From Chloroflexota bacterium (GTDB lineage: Bacteria; Chloroflexota; Anaerolineae; Anaerolineales; Villigracilaceae), in NCBI GenBank assembly GCA_016866215.1, contig VGNE01000035.1, forward strand, positions 1 to 40,436: a DNA stretch of 40,436 nucleotides. Reading direction: 5' to 3'. The position numbers were made by a program, and so were the translations under genes. Under the pieces are notes generated by a model that was not told the DNA's origin, ran no database searches, and saw nothing but the letters and a program-made list of their open reading frames with translations. Positions 32,514 through 40,309 of this stretch are shown here, piece after piece. Each line of letters begins with the position of its first letter. Within the stretch, counting starts at the first letter, position 1.

Positions 32514-33794
32514 TTATAAAGTTACGCCGACCTGTTTTATCTTGGCAGGGAAAACATCTTTGGAAACAGGATTTTTTCTTTCAATTGCGTCGTGTATGGC
32601 AATATTAATCGCCTGCACGGTAGCGCCCATCAAGGAAGAACGATTTCCAAGCATGGCTGTCGTAATACGAACTCCTTGCTTGGAAGCAAGCAGGGACCGT
32701 TCGCGAACCGCCTGTCGAATGGAATTTGTTAAAAGGTCGCCTGCCTGTGCAACCCCTCCACCGATGATCACTGCGCCTGGATTAAATAAATTAATCAGAC
32801 CTGCAATCGCAATGCCAATAAATGTTCCTGCGCGCATAATAATTTCCTGGGAGGGTAAGTCGCCACTGCGAGCGGCCTTGGCGACTTCCTGTGCGGTTAG
32901 ATATTCAATTGGAATGCCGGATAGTAAGGTTCTTTTGCCGGATTCAACTAATTTTCTTGCCTGAAGTGCAATGGCGTGACCACCTGCAAAGGCTTCCATG
33001 CAACCATGATTTCCACAACTACACAGGGGACCATTCTCATCAATCGTGAGATGACCGATCTCACCAGCTGAGCCTGTCGTGCCGCAATAAATTTGTTGAT
33101 TAATGATCAATCCTGCGCCGATACCGCTTCCGACTTTAATGAAAGCAAGATTTCGTTCCCCACGACCTGCGCCATACGCCCATTCACCCAATGCGCCAAG
33201 TTCGGCATCGTTATTCAGAGAAACAGGGCATCCCCATTCTTTTTGCAAGGTTTCACGGATCGGGTATCCATCCCAGCCGGGCATGATTGGAGGGGAAACT
33301 ACTGCGCCAGCATCTGTGATCACAGGTCCAGGTACGCCGACGCCGACTGCCATTAATTGTGAAATATTCACGCCGGATCGATCCAATAATTCATACAGGT
33401 TGCGACTTACTTCCGCCAAACAGATCTGCGGGCCATGTTTAATATCAAAAGCCAGGTATTTTTCATCAATAATTTTTGCAGAAAAATCTGCCAATGCAAT
33501 ATTCATATGAGTAGCCCCCATATCCACTGCCGCCACTATACCGCGCTTTGGATTGATCTCTAACACCACTGGCGGTCGTCCGCTTGGAATGGCGCGGCTC
33601 TCTGCCTCCAAAATAACTTCATTTTCAAGCAGATCATTAACGATCAATGTTACTGCGGCACGAGTTAAACCCATTTGATCCGCCAGATCTGTCCTCGAAA
33701 TGCCAGTGACTGCAAAGCGGATCAGGTCTATTGCGGAGTGTTTGTTAAAATTCTTAATATTTTGATTGGCGGGAATCCAATAAAACATGCTCAT
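32514..33794 (-). CDS. ROK-family transcriptional regulator
   Basis: This 426-residue protein has an N-terminal winged helix-turn-helix (residues ~18-60, with TDLADQMGLTRAAVTLIVNDL) and a sugar-kinase-like ROK domain. The ROK signature is present: VGVGVPGPV, IKVGSGIGAGLI, and the zinc motif GEIGHLTIDENGPLCSCGNHGCMEAF. It is expected to repress the sugar uptake genes until an oligosaccharide or its product binds. It lies between the transporter ATPase and binding-protein genes. A palindromic TGTTTTAACA just upstream of its -35 box resembles the operator at the binding-protein promoter, so autoregulation is likely. Confidence 0.9.
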   Translation of the reverse strand: MSMFYWIPANQNIKNFNKHSAIDLIRFAVTGISRTDLADQMGLTRAAVTLIVNDLLENEVILEAESRAIPSGRPPVVLEINPKRGIVAAVDMGATHMNIALADFSAKIIDEKYLAFDIKHGPQICLAEVSRNLYELLDRSGVNISQLMAVGVGVPGPVITDAGAVVSPPIMPGWDGYPIRETLQKEWGCPVSLNNDAELGALGEWAYGAGRGERNLAFIKVGSGIGAGLIINQQIYCGTTGSAGEIGHLTIDENGPLCSCGNHGCMEAFAGGHAIALQARKLVESGKRTLLSGIPIEYLTAQEVAKAARSGDLPSQEIIMRAGTFIGIAIAGLINLFNPGAVIIGGGVAQAGDLLTNSIRQAVRERSLLASKQGVRITTAMLGNRSSLMGATVQAINIAIHDAIERKNPVSKDVFPAKIKQVGVTL

Positions 33795-33836
33795 TCTGCC
33801 TTGATTAAGAAAGATGTGCGCTCATTACTGACTTTA

Positions 33837-33864
33837 ATAATAGCACAAAACTTAATTTAATCAA
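33837..33864 (-). promoter_or_regulatory. Promoter of the ROK gene
   Basis: On the minus strand TTGATT (33859-33864) and TATTAT (33837-33842) are separated by 16 bases. Confidence 0.55.
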
Positions 33865-33865
33865 G

Positions 33866-33875
33866 TGTTTTAACA
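33866..33875. promoter_or_regulatory. Candidate ROK operator upstream of the ROK gene
   Basis: TGTTTTAACA is a palindrome (TGTT/AACA) directly upstream of the -35 box. The core TGTTTTAA is shared with the site over the binding-protein promoter at 32449-32461. Confidence 0.35.
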
Positions 33876-33910
33876 AAATCTTATATTAGAATTTTCTCCC
33901 TTAATAAAGT

Positions 33911-33947
33911 ACAGGCTGATGCACTGGATTTTTGTGCCTCAGCCTGT
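33911..33947 (-). terminator. Hairpin terminator after the ABC ATPase gene
   Basis: ACAGGCTGATGCAC (33911-33924) pairs with GTGCCTCAGCCTGT (33934-33947) with one mismatch. On the minus strand it is followed by ACTTTATT, a weak T-run. It would separate the ATPase gene from the ROK gene. Confidence 0.55.
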
Positions 33948-33974
33948 AAAAAAACTCTCTCGTGTGTGCTTTTG

Positions 33975-35075
33975 TTATCGAACTGCTTCCTCGGTCTCAG
34001 CATCAAAGATATGGATCTTGTCCATATCAAAGATAAACTGCGTTTGAGATCCAACGCGTAAGTGGGAGCGCGGGTCTACACGTCCCACAAATGTATTTTT
34101 TCCGCTTACAAGGTAGAGCAGAGTTTCATTACCCATTAACTCCGTCACATCCACCTGGGCGGTGACTTTTTCGCCGTGAATATTTGGCGGGGCAAATTCA
34201 GGGTCGTGAATATTTTCCGGGCGGATGCCAAAGACGATTCTACGGCCATCCATGGCCTTACATGAGGCGGCGCGCGCCTCCGGGATTTGCACTCTGAATT
34301 CGTCTGTCTCTACAATGACCTTATCACCACTTTTCGTCAATTTTGCCGGGAAGAAGTTCATGGCCGGTGAGCCGATGAACCCAGCCACAAATAGATTATT
34401 GGGATGGTCGTACAGGTTTTGAGGCGTATCCAGTTGCAGTAAATTGCCTTTGTTGATCACAGCAATACGGCTTGCCATTGTCATCGCTTCGGTTTGATCG
34501 TGCGTCACATAAATGAAGGTGGTCTGCAAACGCTGGTGAAGTTTGCTGATCTCAGCACGCATTTGCACACGCAATTTAGCGTCAAGGTTTGAGAGCGGTT
34601 CATCGAACAAAAAGACTTTTGGTTCACGTACAATGGCGCGTCCTACCGCCACACGCTGACGCTGTCCGCCGGACAATTGTCGTGGTTTGCGTTCGAGCAG
34701 GTCGGTAATCCCAAGGATTTCCGCCGCTTCATTCACACGGCGAATAATCTCCGCTTTTGGTGTCTTGCGGAGCTTGAGGCCAAAAGCCAGATTGTCATAG
34801 ACAGATAGGTGCGGATACAAAGCATAGGATTGAAAGACCATGGCAATATCGCGGTCTTTCGGGGCAACATCGTTCACAATCCGATCACCGATGATGATCT
34901 CGCCTTCAGTAATTTCCTCTAATCCTGCCAGCAGGCGCAGCGCGGTTGTTTTACCGCATCCTGATGGACCGACCAATACCAGAAACTCCTTATCTTCAAC
35001 CTCAATATTGAGATTCTTGATGATCGTTAGGTCGCCGAACTTTTTGACTACGTTCTTGTAAGTGACACTTGACAT
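33975..35075 (-). CDS. Sugar ABC transporter ATP-binding protein (MsmX/UgpC/MalK-type)
   Basis: This 366-residue ATPase drives the CUT1 importer. It has Walker A GPSGCGKTT at ~36-44, the Q-loop MVFQSYALYPHLSV, the signature LSGGQRQRVAVGRA, Walker B VFLFDEPLSNLDAKLR and the switch histidine YVTHDQTEA. The C-terminal ~130 residues form the OB-type regulatory domain of MalK-like proteins (FGIRPENIHD). GGAGG lies seven bases before ATG 35075, so the upstream TTG is not used. It has its own promoter and terminator, so it may serve more than one sugar importer, as MsmX does. Confidence 0.93.
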   Translation of the reverse strand: MSSVTYKNVVKKFGDLTIIKNLNIEVEDKEFLVLVGPSGCGKTTALRLLAGLEEITEGEIIIGDRIVNDVAPKDRDIAMVFQSYALYPHLSVYDNLAFGLKLRKTPKAEIIRRVNEAAEILGITDLLERKPRQLSGGQRQRVAVGRAIVREPKVFLFDEPLSNLDAKLRVQMRAEISKLHQRLQTTFIYVTHDQTEAMTMASRIAVINKGNLLQLDTPQNLYDHPNNLFVAGFIGSPAMNFFPAKLTKSGDKVIVETDEFRVQIPEARAASCKAMDGRRIVFGIRPENIHDPEFAPPNIHGEKVTAQVDVTELMGNETLLYLVSGKNTFVGRVDPRSHLRVGSQTQFIFDMDKIHIFDAETEEAVR

Positions 35076-35110
35076 GGTCAATCCTCCAGTCTTAAGAGTA
35101 TGGTGACGTT

Positions 35111-35138
35111 ATTATAACAACAAGGCGAAATTTGACAA
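35111..35138 (-). promoter_or_regulatory. Promoter of the ABC ATPase gene
   Basis: On the minus strand TTGTCA (35133-35138) and TATAAT (35111-35116) are separated by 16 bases. The -10 box lies within a perfect GTTATTATAAC palindrome (35108-35118), a possible operator. Confidence 0.65.
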
Positions 35139-35265
35139 ATGATTTTTGAAAATGAATCCTATCTTTTTACGATTCCATAGTTTAAATTTCCATGCACCCC
35201 GCGCTTCGACTGCGTTCAGACGGGAGAACTGTCCTCTCTCCGCTCAGCGAGTAGGTTTTCTTAAG

Positions 35266-35271
35266 TATAAT
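35266..35271 (+). promoter_or_regulatory. -10 box six bases before a start codon (leaderless)
   Basis: TATAAT (35266-35271) is followed after six bases by the ATG at 35278. Transcription would start at the start codon itself. No ribosome-binding site is present. Confidence 0.55.
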
Positions 35272-35277
35272 ACCCCC

Positions 35278-35553
35278 ATGACCAAAATTCTCTACCGCGC
35301 CCACGCAGTTCAACGTATGTTTGAACGCGAAATTTCTGCAAGCAAAGTTCGCCGTGCGCTGGAAGCCGAAGATGTTATTGAGGACTACTCCGCCGAGACG
35401 CCCAAGCCAAGCCGATTGATCCTTGGCTTTCAAGGCAAACGTCCGTTTCATGTGGTTACATCGGAAAATCCGGAGGCAAATGAAATCACGGTGATCACCG
35501 TTTATCTTCCTGATGCAGATAAATGGAAAAAAGATTTTCGGAGCCGGAAGTGA
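35278..35553 (+). CDS. DUF4258-family protein, toxin-like partner of a TA pair
   Basis: This 91-residue protein (MTKILYRAHAVQRMFEREIS..., ending WKKDFRSRK) has the compact basic pattern of DUF4258 proteins, a RelE-like small RNase-type fold often encoded next to YgiT-type zinc-finger proteins. HAVQRMFERE near the N-terminus and VVTSENPEANEITVITVYLPDADKW near the C-terminus are typical. The frame from 35146 is rejected: it lies upstream of the -10 box at 35266. The gene seems to be transcribed leaderless. Its partner lies 103 bases downstream, beyond a palindromic repeat. Confidence 0.75.
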   Translation: MTKILYRAHAVQRMFEREISASKVRRALEAEDVIEDYSAETPKPSRLILGFQGKRPFHVVTSENPEANEITVITVYLPDADKWKKDFRSRK

Positions 35554-35565
35554 AGAGCTTAAATA

Positions 35566-35645
35566 CTAAGGGCACGAAGTACACGAAGGGAAAACCAAGG
35601 AAAAGCAAAATAAACTTTGTGCCCATCGTGTACTTCTTGTTTATC
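35566..35645. repeat. Palindromic AACACGAAGG-family element in the DUF4258-YgiT gap
   Basis: Arms GGGCACGAAGTACACGAAGG and TTTGTGCCCATCGTGTACTTC are mutually complementary over most positions. The element is related to the one in the nuoJ-nuoK gap at 8431-8512. Confidence 0.7.
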
Positions 35646-35656
35646 TGGTTTTACTT

Positions 35657-35875
35657 ATGAATTGCCTGATCTGCCGACAAGCTGAAATCGTTGATGGTTT
35701 TACATCCATTACTTTTGAGCGCGATGAATTTAAGCTGGTGATAAAGCATGTGCCTGCGCAAATTTGTCCCAATTGCGGGGATGCGTTAGTGGATGAAGAT
35801 GTAACGATTCGTTTAATGAACGAAGCAGAAGATGCATCCGAGCAGGGGATGTGGGATGATGTGCGGGAATATTAA
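35657..35875 (+). CDS. YgiT-type zinc-finger protein, antitoxin-like
   Basis: This 72-residue protein has a zinc finger with C3-x-x-C6 and C37-x-x-C40, the arrangement of YgiT/MqsA-type N-terminal domains, and then a short acidic helix (RLMNEAEDASEQGMWDDVREY). It lacks the DNA-binding domain of full MqsA. Together with the DUF4258 protein it forms a common small toxin-antitoxin-like pair. The unusual gap between them is filled by a palindromic repeat, so coupling of the two genes may be weakened. Confidence 0.78.
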   Translation: MNCLICRQAEIVDGFTSITFERDEFKLVIKHVPAQICPNCGDALVDEDVTIRLMNEAEDASEQGMWDDVREY

Positions 35876-36032
35876 AGTCTCCCGCCATTATGAAACGGTG
35901 CACTTCCGCTGGTTTCATTGAAGCAGACAAGGACGCACAAATTTTTGCTTACGAAGGTGAAGGTCACTCCGCTTGACCATGATGAATTCATCCAAAAAGG
36001 TGAGCAGTTCTTCAAGAAATATGAAGTTTGAC
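35876..36032 (+). other. Gene-remnant-like sequence
   Basis: A short frame near 35960-36032 reads VKVTPLDHDEFIQKGEQFFKKYEV and a stop, which looks like the C-terminal end of a protein. There is no good start or ribosome-binding site, and the upstream text (GFIEADKDAQIFAYEGEG) is in another frame. It may be the tail of a decayed gene; no family is recognised. Confidence 0.25.
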
Positions 36033-36044
36033 ATCTGTTATGCT

Positions 36045-36050
36045 TATAAT
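36045..36050 (+). promoter_or_regulatory. -10 box of the alanine dehydrogenase gene
   Basis: TATAAT (36045-36050) stands 31 bases before the ATG, and GGAGG lies four bases before it. A TTGACA is only 11 bases away and so is not a proper -35 box. Confidence 0.45.
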
Positions 36051-36081
36051 AGACAGGTAAAGTCTAGAGTATGGAGGAACT

Positions 36082-37164
36082 ATGAACATTGGAATTCCAA
36101 AAGAAAGCAGGCCCTTTGAGTATCGCGTGGGTCTTTCCCCTGCCGGGGTGGAGATTCTCTCCCAGAGCGGGCATCAGGTCTTCGTCGAGCATGAAGCGGG
36201 TGTGACGGTTGGTTTCAGTGACGAGGATTATGAGAAAGCTGGCGCGCGACTCGTCTACTCGACTCAGGAAGCTTTTGGCCGGGCGGATCTATTATTGAAG
36301 GTGGCTCGTCCAGTGCAGGCGGAATTGGACTGGCTTCGTCCCGGCACGATCCTGGCCGGCTTCCTTCATCTGGCTTCGACACAGCAGGATAAGATCGATA
36401 TCCTGCTCGAAAAGAAAATCACTTCCATCGCCTTCGAACAGATCGAGGCACCTGACGGTTCGCTCCCGGTCTTGCGTCCGTTCAGTCAGATCGGCGGCGC
36501 GATGGCGGCACAGATCGCTGCACGCTTGCTTCAAAACAACTGGGGCGGTAAAGGCATCCTGATGGGCGGCATGCCGGGCGTCCCGCCTGCTGAGATCGTT
36601 ATTCTTGGTGCGGGTGTGGTTGGCACATACGCCACGCAAATGTGCTTGGGCATGGGCGCCCATGTAACGGTCATTGACCATAATCTTGCCGCGCTCCAAC
36701 GCATCTGGGATCGCTTCCCGAATATCGTAACGAAGATATCAACGAAGCGTAATATTGAGCGTTCCGTCATCTACGCGGATGTCCTGATCGGCGCAGTGCT
36801 GTCCCCCGGCCAACGCACGCCGATTTTAGTGACGCGCGAGATGGTGCGTTCGATGAAGCCGCGCTCTGTCATTATGGATATCAGTATTGATGAGGGCGGT
36901 TGCGTTGAAACGTCGCGCCCGACCACACATGAACGTCCAATTTATATTGAAGAAGGTGTTCTGCATTATTGTGTGCCGAATATACCCGGAGCAGTAGCGC
37001 GCACCGCTACGCATGCCTTTGTTAATTCTGCCATGCCCTATATTACAGAAATTGCCGCGCTTGGACCTGATGCGATCCTGAGCAACCTTTCCATTGAAGC
37101 TGCAGTGAATACGCACAACGGTAAGCTTCATAACCTTGTGCGCCTGCATGCACGGGAGGAATGA
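36082..37164 (+). CDS. ald: Alanine dehydrogenase
   Basis: Alanine dehydrogenase converts L-alanine, NAD and water reversibly to pyruvate, ammonium and NADH. The 360-residue protein has the expected substrate residues R15 (EYRVGLSP), K73 (LLLKVARP) and H96 (GFLHLAST), the NAD-binding glycine motif VILGAGVVGTYA near 174-185, and the MDISIDEGG block with its catalytic Asp. The N-terminal IGIPKESRPFEYRVGLSP is diagnostic and shared with transhydrogenase alpha. The CoA-transferase gene begins two bases after its stop, so both are probably one operon acting near pyruvate and acetyl-CoA. Confidence 0.92.
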   Translation: MNIGIPKESRPFEYRVGLSPAGVEILSQSGHQVFVEHEAGVTVGFSDEDYEKAGARLVYSTQEAFGRADLLLKVARPVQAELDWLRPGTILAGFLHLASTQQDKIDILLEKKITSIAFEQIEAPDGSLPVLRPFSQIGGAMAAQIAARLLQNNWGGKGILMGGMPGVPPAEIVILGAGVVGTYATQMCLGMGAHVTVIDHNLAALQRIWDRFPNIVTKISTKRNIERSVIYADVLIGAVLSPGQRTPILVTREMVRSMKPRSVIMDISIDEGGCVETSRPTTHERPIYIEEGVLHYCVPNIPGAVARTATHAFVNSAMPYITEIAALGPDAILSNLSIEAAVNTHNGKLHNLVRLHAREE

Positions 37165-37165
37165 G

Positions 37166-38476
37166 ATGACTTCGACAAGTATTTATCAATCGCGTGTGAC
37201 GACCGCGCAAGAGGCTGTCAAGGCGATCAAATCAGGTCAGCGGGTCTTTCTTACTGGCAACGTTTCCGTCCCACAGAAACTTCTTGCGGCTCTCGTTGAA
37301 TATGCTCCGAATCTAAAGGATGTTGAAATTTGCCAGGCATTAACAGTGGGTTCTGCGGATTATGTAGGACCGAAGATGGAAGGACATTTGCGCGTGAACT
37401 CGATGTTTATTAGCGCGAATATCCGCAAGGCGGTTCAGGAGGGTCTTGCAGATTTTACCCCCGTATTACTCTCTGAATTTCCTTTGTTGTTCAAGCGCGG
37501 TATATTGCCTTTGGATGTTGCGATTATTCACGTTTCAACACCGGATGAACATGGCTTTTGCAGTCTTGGCGTTGAGGTCGGTTTGACCAAAACTGCGGCG
37601 GAATCGGCCAAGCTGGTCATCGCTGAAGTGAACGAAAAGATGCCGCGCACTTTGGGCGATTCCTTCATTCATGTCAGCCGCCTGACCCATATCGTGCCCG
37701 TCAATTACGATATCCCTGAACTACCCATGGCTGATGAAGGTGATGCGGAAATTGTCCAAAAGGTCGCAGGACATGTCGCTGGATTAATTCCCGATGGCGC
37801 GACCATGCAGCTGGGTATCGGCGGAATTCCCGATGCAGTCTTGAAATATCTTTTCGATAAAAAAGATTTGGGCATTCACACAGAATTATTCTCGGATGGT
37901 GTGATCGACCTTGTCAATGCCGGCGTGTTGACGAATACCCGCAAATCTCTTCACCCGGGCAAGATCGTATCCGGTTTTATCCTTGGCACGAAGCGCCTGT
38001 ATGAATGGGTGGACGATAACTCCATGATCGAACTGCATCGCACTGAATATGTGAATGATCCATTCGTCATCGCGCAAAATGACCGCATGGTGGCGGTCAA
38101 CTCTGCAATTGAAATTGACCTGACCGGGCAGGTCTGCGCTGACAGTATTGGGCCAAGACTTTACAGCGGCGTCGGCGGGCAATTGGATTTTATTTATGGG
38201 GCGTCCCGCTCCAAAGGCGGCGTGCCGATCATTGCCCTGCCAAGCACAGCGATCATGAGGGATGGGACTCAAATCAGCAAAATCGCTGCCATGCTTAAAC
38301 TTGGCGCTGGTGTAGTGACCAGCCGCAACCACATCCGCTTTGTCGTGACTGAGTACGGCGTAGCCGATCTATATGGAAAGACCATCCGCCAGCGTGCGAA
38401 GGCTCTTATCAAGATCGCTCATCCGCGATTCCAGGAAGAATTGCTAAGACAGGCGAAGGAACTGCATTACGCGTAA
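37166..38476 (+). CDS. Acetyl-CoA hydrolase/CoA-transferase (4-hydroxybutyrate-type family)
   Basis: This 436-residue enzyme belongs to the family that includes acetyl-CoA hydrolase, acetate:succinate and 4-hydroxybutyrate CoA-transferases. The catalytic Glu is E240 in HTELFSDGVIDLV. Other family blocks are MQLGIGGIPDAV, GGQLDFIYGASRSKGGVPIIALPSTA and VTEYGVADLYGKT. It moves CoA between acyl groups or releases acetate from acetyl-CoA; the exact pair of substrates is not visible. GGAGG stands six bases before ATG 37166, so the earlier in-frame start at 37136 inside ald is rejected. Confidence 0.9.
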   Translation: MTSTSIYQSRVTTAQEAVKAIKSGQRVFLTGNVSVPQKLLAALVEYAPNLKDVEICQALTVGSADYVGPKMEGHLRVNSMFISANIRKAVQEGLADFTPVLLSEFPLLFKRGILPLDVAIIHVSTPDEHGFCSLGVEVGLTKTAAESAKLVIAEVNEKMPRTLGDSFIHVSRLTHIVPVNYDIPELPMADEGDAEIVQKVAGHVAGLIPDGATMQLGIGGIPDAVLKYLFDKKDLGIHTELFSDGVIDLVNAGVLTNTRKSLHPGKIVSGFILGTKRLYEWVDDNSMIELHRTEYVNDPFVIAQNDRMVAVNSAIEIDLTGQVCADSIGPRLYSGVGGQLDFIYGASRSKGGVPIIALPSTAIMRDGTQISKIAAMLKLGAGVVTSRNHIRFVVTEYGVADLYGKTIRQRAKALIKIAHPRFQEELLRQAKELHYA

Positions 38477-38497
38477 CTTGATGATAAACTTCCCGCC

Positions 38498-38526
38498 TTG
38501 ACATCGTTCCATTTTCTGTCTATTAT
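38498..38526 (+). promoter_or_regulatory. Strong promoter of pyk
   Basis: TTGACA (38498-38503) and TATTAT (38521-38526) are separated by exactly 17 bases. Transcription is predicted near 38533, leaving an unusually long leader of about 160 bases before pyk. Confidence 0.8.
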
Positions 38527-38532
38527 CAATAG

Positions 38533-38668
38533 ATCACGAAAACCTCGTGTAGATTGCGCTCTCTAGCGCAATTTTAGCGTAAGAGAACGCCAATTACACG
38601 CTTTCGTGAAGTACTGATTATCAAGGTGATTTGAAATGTAGCCGTCATGTAGGTGAGGAGGACTTATC
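38533..38668 (+). ncRNA. Structured 5' leader of pyk, candidate riboswitch or regulatory RNA
   Basis: The leader folds into nested stems by eye. P1 is CACGAAA (38535-38541) with TTTCGTG (38602-38608). Inside it P2 is GTGTA (38547-38551) with TACAC (38595-38599). Within P2 two hairpins stand side by side: ATTGCGC/GCGCAAT (38553-38559, 38566-38572) with loop TCTCTA, and GCGT/ACGC (38577-38580, 38587-38590) with loop AAGAGA. The loops are complementary over five bases (TCTCT with AGAGA), allowing a kissing contact. CACGA at the 5' end can instead pair with TCGTG at 38545-38549, an alternative fold that excludes P1 and P2. No known riboswitch consensus was recognised. Confidence 0.5.
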
Positions 38669-38698
38669 ATGCTTATTAAAAATTTGAAGGATGTATAA
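38669..38698 (+). CDS. Nine-codon leader ORF overlapping the pyk start
   Basis: ATG 38669 is preceded by GAGGAGG with seven-base spacing, one of the best ribosome-binding sites in the window. It encodes MLIKNLKDV and stops at 38696-38698, eight bases into the pyk frame. Ribosomes finishing here would be well placed to restart on pyk. It may be a coupling peptide or part of the leader's control. Confidence 0.4.
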   Translation: MLIKNLKDV

Positions 38699-40187
38699 AA
38701 TAATGCGTAGAGCGAAGATCGTTGCAACGATTGGGCCCGCGTCTGATTCTGAACAGACGCTTGAGTCCCTGATCAAGGCCGGGATGAACGTTGCCCGCCT
38801 GAATTTTTCACACGGTACCCATGAACAACACGCCTCGCGCGTAGGCTTAATTCGTGCTGTTTCCAAAAAAATGGGCATACCCATCGGAATTTTGCAGGAT
38901 TTGCAGGGACCGAAGATCCGCGTTGGAAAATTAGCCGTCCCGCTCCAAATTTCCAGCGGGGAGCAAGTCAGTTTATATGCCGCGCAGGACGAACCGCCGA
39001 AGACGGATAATCAACTCCTGCCCGTGGATTTTCGTGAACTCTTTGATTCGGTTCAAGCAGGTGACAGACTCCTGCTGGATGATGGCCGCCTTGCGCTTGC
39101 AGTGGTCTCGGTTGAGGGGCGCGTTGTCCATGCGAAAGTTTTGGTAGGCGGCGCGCTTTCTTCACACAAGGGTATTAATCTGCCGGGCGTAAAACTCCGC
39201 ATTGCCGGCTTCACTGAAAAAGATAAAGCTGACCTTGCTTTTGGCATTTCGCAGGGTGTGGATGCAGTTGCCATATCCTTCGTGCGCAGTGCGGAGGATG
39301 TCAAGTCCGTGCGGGACGCCATGCAGGCATATTCCAAAGACAAGCGTGTGCCTCTTTTGATCGCCAAATTGGAAAAGCCTGAGGCCATGAACGAATTGGA
39401 AGCCATCCTGGATGTGGTGGATGGCGTGATGGTGGCCCGCGGCGATCTCGGCGTGGAACTTCCGCCTGAGCGTGTGCCTTCGTTGCAAAAGATGATCATT
39501 CATGCCGCCAATGCGCGCGCAAAACTGGTCATCACTGCCACGCAGATGCTCGAGTCTATGATTCAAAATCCGCTTCCCACACGGGCTGAAGCATCGGATG
39601 TAGCCAACGCCATTTTCGACGGCACAGACGCGGTCATGCTTTCTGCTGAAACTGCCGCGGGCGATTATCCAAGCGAGGCGGTTGCCATGATGTCACGCAT
39701 CGTGCTGGAGGCCGAATCGCATTTTCTAGAGTGGGGCAGTCGCCAGGACAGCAGAGCAGGTTTGGGCGAGAGTGATGCGGCTTCCATGGCCCGCGCGGCG
39801 AATGCGCTGGCAAAAGATCCTGAAGTCCGCGCGGTGGCGGTCTTTACGATGCAAGGCCGCTCGGCGTGGCTCGTGTCCAAGGCCAGGCCCTCAAAACATA
39901 TTCTGGCCTTCACACCTGTGGCTGAGACATTCAATCAACTTGCGTTTTTATGGGGCGTCCAGCCTCATCTTGCAAAATATGCCAACAGCATGGACGATAT
40001 GCTTTCGGACGTGGACGCCGCGCTATTAATATCCGGCATTCAACCCGGTCAGCAGGTTGTGCTGATCTGTGGATATCCCGTTGGCGCACAGCGACCGCCC
40101 AACATGGCTTTACTGCACACCGTCGGAAGTGAGGCTACCGTGAACCTGGCCCGTAAACTTGCCGAAGGGCATACCAGGAAAAAATAA
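38691..40187 (+). CDS. pyk: Pyruvate kinase
   Basis: Pyruvate kinase makes pyruvate and ATP from phosphoenolpyruvate and ADP, the last step of glycolysis. The 498-residue protein starts with RRAKIVATIGPAS, then NVARLNFSHG with the substrate residues, LQDLQGPKIRVG, the catalytic-lysine region LLIAKLEKPEAMNE, the metal-binding MVARGDLGVELP, and the TRAEASDVANAIFDGTDAVMLSAETA signature. A normal C-terminal regulatory domain is present, with no extra PEP-utilising domain. Starts at 38691 and 38703 are both possible; neither has a good ribosome-binding site of its own, while a strong one serves the nine-codon ORF overlapping it. Confidence 0.95.
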   Translation: MYKIMRRAKIVATIGPASDSEQTLESLIKAGMNVARLNFSHGTHEQHASRVGLIRAVSKKMGIPIGILQDLQGPKIRVGKLAVPLQISSGEQVSLYAAQDEPPKTDNQLLPVDFRELFDSVQAGDRLLLDDGRLALAVVSVEGRVVHAKVLVGGALSSHKGINLPGVKLRIAGFTEKDKADLAFGISQGVDAVAISFVRSAEDVKSVRDAMQAYSKDKRVPLLIAKLEKPEAMNELEAILDVVDGVMVARGDLGVELPPERVPSLQKMIIHAANARAKLVITATQMLESMIQNPLPTRAEASDVANAIFDGTDAVMLSAETAAGDYPSEAVAMMSRIVLEAESHFLEWGSRQDSRAGLGESDAASMARAANALAKDPEVRAVAVFTMQGRSAWLVSKARPSKHILAFTPVAETFNQLAFLWGVQPHLAKYANSMDDMLSDVDAALLISGIQPGQQVVLICGYPVGAQRPPNMALLHTVGSEATVNLARKLAEGHTRKK

Positions 40188-40238
40188 TCTTTTTTGGATT
40201 TCCAACCTGTTGGATTTTCCACCTCAACAACATTTATC

Positions 40239-40281
40239 AAGCGGATGCAATTTTCTTCTCAATTGCATCCGCTTCTTTCTT
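40239..40281 (+). terminator. Intrinsic terminator of pyk
   Basis: AAGCGGATGCAATT (40239-40252) pairs perfectly over 14 bases with AATTGCATCCGCTT (40261-40274) around an eight-base loop, and CTTTCTT follows. Confidence 0.88.
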
Positions 40282-40309
40282 AACGGATAGTTGATCCGAA
40301 TCAAGAAGT

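Noticed and set aside
38533-38668. Purine or 2'-deoxyguanosine riboswitch before pyk
   Set aside because: The stem and loop layout is similar, but the conserved junction nucleotides of those classes are not present, and pyk is not a typical target.
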